Of a DNA stretch of 10,026 nucleotides, positions 6,216 to 10,026 are shown one piece after another. Made by a program: the position numbers and the translations under genes. The notes under the pieces were generated by a model. The model saw only the letters and a program-made list of their open reading frames with translations, searched no databases and was not told the origin of the DNA. The first letter of the stretch is position 1. Every line of letters starts with the position of its first letter. The stretch comes from Thermoguttaceae bacterium (lineage in GTDB: Bacteria > Planctomycetota > Planctomycetia > Pirellulales > Thermoguttaceae): assembly GCA_017549085.1 (NCBI GenBank), contig JAFYVO010000354.1, positions 1-10,026 of the forward strand, in the 5' to 3' direction.

Positions 6216-7124
6216 ATGAAACGTTCGCTTGAACGACGTGAATTTTTGGGCGCGCTTGGCGCTTTCGGCGCGGCGGCTCTGACCGGCGAAACGCTTCTAA
6301 CCGCCGCTGAAACCGTTGAAAACGTTGGGGTTCCGAAAAAAGTCGCGTCGCTTGTCGACGGGACGAAGCCGACGCTGACGATCGCGCATTGTTGCGACCC
6401 GCAACTCGGGTTTGGAATTGCGGAAAACGCGGAAGCGGCGTATCGGCAAGACTTGCAACGGTTGGAACAAGAAATCGAACTCTTGAACGCGGCGCGGCCC
6501 GACGTCGCCGTTTTCGCAGGCGATATGACGCATTTGGTCGCCGACGCTCCGCGCGATTGGCCGCGACTTTTGAAGAAGATCGAGGTTCCGTTTTTGATAG
6601 CGCCCGGGAATCACGACGTCCCCGACCCGGTTAAAAAAGCCGCGCTCGACGCTTATTGCGCGATTTTTGGCGACGACAATAAGTCGTTAAATATCAACGG
6701 TTGGAAGATTGTCGCGGCGAATTCGCAATTCTGCCGACCGACCGACGAAACGGCGCTTCGCGACGAACACAACGCTTGGTTCGAAGCGGAACTTCGCGAC
6801 GCGGCGTCGACGAAAACGCCTGTTATTGTCGCGACGCACGTGCCGCCGTTTGTGAAGTCGCTCGACGAAAAGGACGAATATTTCAACTTCCCGACCGCCG
6901 AGCGGCGCTCCTATCTCGATTTCTGTGTCGATAACGGCGTAAAGTTCTATCTTGCGGGACATACGCATACGACGCTCGAACGAGAATACCGCGGCGTTCC
7001 GATTCTCAACGGCGAAACGACGTCGCGTAATTTCGATAAACGACCGTTCGGATTCCGAATGTTAAAGATCGACGCGGCAATGAATTACGAGTGGAATTTT
7101 GTTCCGGTTGAAATCGACGGCTAA
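6216..7124 (+). CDS. Tat-exported calcineurin-like metallophosphoesterase
   Basis: The protein has 302 residues. ATG 6216 is preceded by a strong ribosome-binding site, AAGGAAGG at 6202-6209. The N-terminus carries a twin-arginine signal (Arg7-Arg8 in ERREFLG) followed by an Ala/Gly-rich hydrophobic stretch (13-31), so the folded protein is probably exported by Tat with its metals bound. The five metallophosphoesterase blocks are in order: DPQ at 61-63, GD at 102-103, GNHD at 131-134, a His at 208 (ATHVPP) and GHTH at 248-251. These residues normally hold a two-metal centre that hydrolyses phosphoesters. The first block has Gln where most families have His; the DPQ form recalls the CPPED1/CSTP1-like subgroup. 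The substrate cannot be read from the sequence. The gene lies downstream of the secreted barrel protein with no convincing promoter of its own, so cotranscription is plausible. Its stop overlaps the stop of the convergent gene by 4 bases. Confidence 0.9.
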   Translation: MKRSLERREFLGALGAFGAAALTGETLLTAAETVENVGVPKKVASLVDGTKPTLTIAHCCDPQLGFGIAENAEAAYRQDLQRLEQEIELLNAARPDVAVFAGDMTHLVADAPRDWPRLLKKIEVPFLIAPGNHDVPDPVKKAALDAYCAIFGDDNKSLNINGWKIVAANSQFCRPTDETALRDEHNAWFEAELRDAASTKTPVIVATHVPPFVKSLDEKDEYFNFPTAERRSYLDFCVDNGVKFYLAGHTHTTLEREYRGVPILNGETTSRNFDKRPFGFRMLKIDAAMNYEWNFVPVEIDG

Positions 7125-7954
7125 GCGTCGGAACGTCGAACGCGTCGCGGGCGTTTGAGGCGACGAATTTCCGCTTTCGTTGCCTCGTCGACGCGCCGCG
7201 ATTCGACGATTTTTTGCAACGACTTGTTGAATGTAAAGTCGTCGAAGTCGTTGCGTTCTAAGAGTTTAAGCGTTGCGTCGGGGAACCGGATAAACGCTTC
7301 GGCGACGAGCCAAGCGAGCGACATATCGACGTAATACTCGCCGAGGCGGCGCGCGGCGATTCGGTTTGCTCTTTCAAAAACGACGTCGATGTAACTTCTT
7401 TCGAGAAAATGGTTTAGCGTCGCAACGACGGCGAAACGAACTTCGAACGGACGCGACGACTTAGCGCAACTGTCGAGAAAATTCCAAAATTCGGAACGAC
7501 AAGCGTTAGGAATGCGAAGCGAAGCGGAAAAAGAGTCGCAAACCGCCCAAGAATCAAGGTAAGGGACAAAATCGGCGAGCGCGTTAAGACGTTGGGCGAA
7601 GTCAAGCGAGGTTTCCGCGACGATAAAACCGACGACAAGGCGTTCTTCGTAACTTTTGAAAAGAGACGGGGTAATGTCTTGGAACGGCGCGGCGTCGCGT
7701 TCGAGCGACGGAACGTCGAAGACGGCGTTTAAAAAATCGGCGCCGCAATCTTGCGCAATTTTTCGGCCAAGCGAGCGCAACGTTGGAACGCGAACGCCAA
7801 GAATATTGTCGATTCCCGGCAAAAGCTTCGTAACAAACGTTCGATACTCAGGTTCCGAAAATTCGACAAGACGTCGCCGAAGCGCGTCGAGTGGGCGAGC
7901 GCGATCAAAATGAAACGCCTCTTCGGCGCGGTTGGTCTTCTTAATTCTTGGCAT
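7121..7954 (-). CDS. AlkD-like HEAT-repeat DNA alkylation repair protein
   Basis: The protein has 277 residues and reads from ATG at 7954 down to TAG. It matches the DNA alkylation repair (AlkD/AlkC-type, COG4912) family, whose characterised members are glycosylases that remove cationic alkylated purines without flipping the base. N-terminal landmarks are an FSEPEYRTFVTKLLPGID-like helix and GVRVPTLRSLGRKIA. The core has SWAVCDSF with Trp136 and Asp140, spaced like Trp109 and Asp113 of Bacillus cereus AlkD. Arg173 (EVRFAVV) and Trp215 (DMSLAWL) plausibly correspond to AlkD Arg148 and Trp187. The C-terminal FNKSLQKIVESRRV is typical of the family. About 20 extra basic residues precede the first helix, and the tail is Arg/Lys-rich. 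The ribosome-binding site is poor. The gene lies 74 bases downstream of the 614-residue protein gene and may be cotranscribed. Family assignment is firm; glycosylase activity is inferred because some family members have other or no known activity. Confidence 0.88.
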   Translation of the reverse strand: MPRIKKTNRAEEAFHFDRARPLDALRRRLVEFSEPEYRTFVTKLLPGIDNILGVRVPTLRSLGRKIAQDCGADFLNAVFDVPSLERDAAPFQDITPSLFKSYEERLVVGFIVAETSLDFAQRLNALADFVPYLDSWAVCDSFSASLRIPNACRSEFWNFLDSCAKSSRPFEVRFAVVATLNHFLERSYIDVVFERANRIAARRLGEYYVDMSLAWLVAEAFIRFPDATLKLLERNDFDDFTFNKSLQKIVESRRVDEATKAEIRRLKRPRRVRRSDA

Positions 7955-7981
7955 AAAACCAGGGGCAAAAATAGATAAAAA

Positions 7982-8009
7982 CGACGGTTTGTCGCGCGTC
8001 GCGTTTTTT
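7982..8009. terminator. Weak bidirectional terminator-like hairpin between the two minus-strand genes
   Basis: CGACG (7982-7986) and CGTCG (7997-8001) form a 5-bp stem with a 10-base loop. On the + strand it is followed by CG and six T residues (8004-8009). On the - strand the stem runs straight into a run of T residues (complement of 7977-7980) broken by one base. The stem is short, so termination is probably partial. It may separate the unknown protein gene (stop at 8029) from the downstream AlkD-like gene. Confidence 0.35.
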
Positions 8010-8028
8010 AAGCGTTGGATTTAAACGG

Positions 8029-9873
8029 TTAACGTCGAAGAAGACGTTCAAGTTCTCCTATTTCGGCGACCGGTTCCGCCGCGCCGACTCGGGAACGGCA
8101 GAGAACGATCGAACCGCGGCAGACGTTGGACGTCGCAAATTTGAGCGTCGTCTGGCGACCGTCCGAGGAACCGATTTTCAACCAACGCAAGCGCGGCGTT
8201 TGTTCCAACCGTTGCGCGTCGTTGTGTAAATCAACGTTGGAAGTCGTTGGTTTATCGCCGGTTGCGTCGTTAACGTCGACAAGTAAAACGTAAAGGTCGC
8301 CGACCGGAAGCGGCGCGTTTTCAGGACGACGGCAACGCCAAGCGCCGGAAAAATCGCGGTCGAGCCAACCGACGCGACGATAAACAAAGGTAAAGCGCTC
8401 CGTTTGCGCGTCGAGTTCTTCGGTCGTTTTGTCGACCGTTAAACGATCGGCGGGTAAAAAAGCGATTCGGGAACGCGCTAAGCTGCGAAGCTCTTGTAAC
8501 GAAACGCTTTCCGACTGAAAAACGTCGAGCGCGTCGATGGAGGAAAGGCGCGGGACGTTCAACATTCGCAACGTTGGCGCCAAACGTTGCGCAAAGTAGT
8601 AATCGCCGTCCGAAAGCGTTTGGGCGACGCTTTGTAGTAGGCGAAACTTGACAAGAGGGTCGAGTTCTTCGGTCGTTTGCAAACGTAATAAAACGGCGCT
8701 CCACGCGGCGTACCAACGGGCGGGGTCGTCGGCGCGCAAGGTTTCCGGTATCGAACGCGCTTCGTTTGCAAGCGACTGTAAAAAAAGACGTTGCGTCGAG
8801 TCGGTCGACGCGGTTTCGGGAGCGTTTGCCGGAATATCGACGTAAGAACGCGCGCCCTGGGCGTCGGCAAAGCAAACGTTGCGTCCGGAACGCGGCGGTT
8901 GCGGCAAATAGTAAATTTGGTCGGGGGCGGCCGCAAAAGTCCAATATTTCGCGGTTAACTCCGATTCCAACGCGAGAATGATTTTTCGCTGAATTGCGAC
9001 GCGATTTAGCGAGGTAAAGCGCCATTCCGCCGCGCGTCGTTCGAGAATTTTGAATTCGGTTGGAAGTCCTTGACGTTGACTGACTTGCGATATGAAGGAA
9101 AGCGCGTTTTCCGCGTCGTTGGGTGCGACGTAAAAGCGCTCGAGCCCCGAGCCGTTCGTTTCGACGAAGGCGTTCCAACGTTCAAGCGTTTGCAACGCGT
9201 CAAACGACGCGGCGACTCGGTTAAACTCGGCGCGGTAAGCGGCAAAAGTTGCATTCGGAGAGTTTGAGGAACTGGAAACTTTGCTGTAATAAGGAGTTGC
9301 GGAGTTGGAAAAGTCGCGTTGTAACAAGAACGAGGCGAAAAAATCTCGCGTTTCTTTTTCATTAAGCGACGCGGCGTCAAGTTTGGCAAGCCGATGAAAA
9401 AAAACGGACGTTGCGCTAATAAAGCGTTGAAATTCAACAAGTTGCGAAACGAGCGTTCGGGCGCGTTCGGCTAATTGGGCGTCCGCGACGGTTTCCGCTT
9501 GCGTTGCAAAAAGTCGCGCCGCGTCAAGAAGTTCGACGATTTGCGGCGCTAGTTCCGCAAGACGTTCGGAACCGATTTTTTGCGCCTCTTGAAAACGGAA
9601 TTCAAGTTGCGCAAGTTCGGAAGCAGGCGTTTGCGTCGATTGTTCGGGACGCGCTAACCGACCGTTTAACGTTAGTTGCGTCGTCGAGGTCGACGGCGAA
9701 TTCAGAACGGCGGGTTGGCGCGAGACGTTGGCGGCGTCGGCGGAGAACGCGGCGTCGGAGAAAAGGAGGAAAAGGGAACCAAACGCAACGGCGCGTCGCG
9801 TCGTCTTGACGACGGACGGCGGGAGATTGTAACGCGTTGATTTATCGGAAGTTAGGCGCGACGGTTTTAGCAT
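8029..9873 (-). CDS. Exported protein of unknown function
   Basis: The protein has 614 residues. The start at 9873 is supported by GGAG seven bases upstream on the minus strand. A long basic N-region (residues 1-27, ending KTTRR) precedes a hydrophobic core at 28-38 and a likely Sec cleavage site after AFSA at 42-45, so the product should enter the periplasm or be anchored there. I do not recognise a family. After a Ser/Thr/Gln-rich linker (about 46-85), residues about 86-320 are Ala/Leu/Glu/Arg-rich and probably helical, possibly coiled coil. A second helical, Leu-rich part covers about 345-480. The last 130 residues look beta-rich (FTFVYRRVGWLDRDF, VGDLYVLLVDVND) and end with a pair of Cys residues in NVCRGSIVLCRSR that could form a disulfide. 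There is no catalytic motif I can name. A structural or scaffold role in the planctomycete envelope is only a guess. The gene is the first of two on the minus strand, with the AlkD-like gene 74 bases downstream. Confidence 0.8.
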   Translation of the reverse strand: MLKPSRLTSDKSTRYNLPPSVVKTTRRAVAFGSLFLLFSDAAFSADAANVSRQPAVLNSPSTSTTQLTLNGRLARPEQSTQTPASELAQLEFRFQEAQKIGSERLAELAPQIVELLDAARLFATQAETVADAQLAERARTLVSQLVEFQRFISATSVFFHRLAKLDAASLNEKETRDFFASFLLQRDFSNSATPYYSKVSSSSNSPNATFAAYRAEFNRVAASFDALQTLERWNAFVETNGSGLERFYVAPNDAENALSFISQVSQRQGLPTEFKILERRAAEWRFTSLNRVAIQRKIILALESELTAKYWTFAAAPDQIYYLPQPPRSGRNVCFADAQGARSYVDIPANAPETASTDSTQRLFLQSLANEARSIPETLRADDPARWYAAWSAVLLRLQTTEELDPLVKFRLLQSVAQTLSDGDYYFAQRLAPTLRMLNVPRLSSIDALDVFQSESVSLQELRSLARSRIAFLPADRLTVDKTTEELDAQTERFTFVYRRVGWLDRDFSGAWRCRRPENAPLPVGDLYVLLVDVNDATGDKPTTSNVDLHNDAQRLEQTPRLRWLKIGSSDGRQTTLKFATSNVCRGSIVLCRSRVGAAEPVAEIGELERLLRR

Positions 9874-9956
9874 TGCGCGTCTCCGTTCGTTGGATTAGGG
9901 GAAAAGTGCGGCGTCTTGTCGTCAAAAAAGACGGAGGACGCGTCGGAAAGTTCGCG

Positions 9957-9985
9957 TTGACAAGGGATAGGGGAGTTGATAGGCT
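9957..9985 (+). promoter_or_regulatory. Possible divergent promoter at the right edge
   Basis: A perfect -35 box, TTGACA at 9957-9962, is followed after 17 bases by a poor -10 box, TAGGCT at 9980-9985. An ATG at 10022-10024, with AAGG a few bases upstream, could begin a divergent gene that continues past the window. With only five bases of that frame visible this cannot be tested here. The rest of 9874-10026 holds the upstream region of the 614-residue protein gene; I see no good minus-strand promoter there beyond a TTGACG without a well-spaced -10. A small inverted repeat (CGTCTT at 9912-9917 with AAGACG at 9928-9933) is also present. Confidence 0.25.
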
Positions 9986-10026
9986 CGAATGCGAACCCTT
10001 CCGAAACAAACGCAAGGCGCAATGAA

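Noticed and set aside
8321..9178. A 285-residue minus-strand frame inside the 614-residue protein gene
   Set aside because: It is a shifted frame of the same strand with an Arg-rich composition and no start signal. The enclosing gene has a ribosome-binding site and signal peptide.
9837..10025. A 62-codon + frame crossing the start of the 614-residue protein gene
   Set aside because: It overlaps the start and upstream region of the better-supported minus-strand gene, and shows no domain and no ribosome-binding site.
1..10026. Frequent CGTCG/CGACG words as possible direct repeats or a CRISPR-like array
   Set aside because: They have no regular spacing and follow codon preference (GCG-TCG, GTC-GAC). 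No repeat unit of useful length recurs.

Overview
This window looks like ordinary chromosomal sequence from a member of the Planctomycetota. That placement is an inference from four things: a small lipoprotein with a planctomycete-style beta-sandwich start, a cysteinyl-tRNA synthetase with a long insert before a KISKS signature, a clamp-loader delta' subunit beginning (TTG)-SWQGI, and a very strong preference for codons ending in CG (TCG, GCG, ACG, CCG). The same codon bias opens very long false reading frames on both strands.

The layout has four parts. (1) Positions 3-386 hold the 3' end of a small lipoprotein gene, closed by a strong rho-independent terminator at 415-456. (2) Positions 533-3514 hold a promoter, cysS (629-2227) and holB, encoding DNA polymerase III delta' (best start TTG 2324). 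These are translation and replication housekeeping genes. A gene-poor stretch of about 430 bases follows, ending in a clear TTGGAA-N17-TATAAT promoter. (3) Positions 3947-7124 hold two exported proteins on the + strand. The first is a 710-residue Sec-secreted protein that resembles (alpha/alpha)-barrel carbohydrate-active enzymes. The second is a Tat-exported calcineurin-like metallophosphoesterase. The 136 bases between them contain two perfect inverted repeats. (4) Positions 7121-9873 are read on the - strand: a 614-residue exported protein of unknown function, followed by an AlkD-like HEAT-repeat DNA alkylation repair protein. The AlkD-like gene converges on the phosphoesterase gene and their stop codons overlap by 4 bases.

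I saw no rRNA, tRNA, CRISPR array, insertion sequence, phage gene, toxin-antitoxin pair or defence cluster. Nothing here amounts to a clearly new multi-gene system. The points most worth following are the unassigned secreted barrel protein and its phosphoesterase neighbour, the inverted repeats between them, the unknown 614-residue exported protein, and the family-specific inserts in CysS and HolB.
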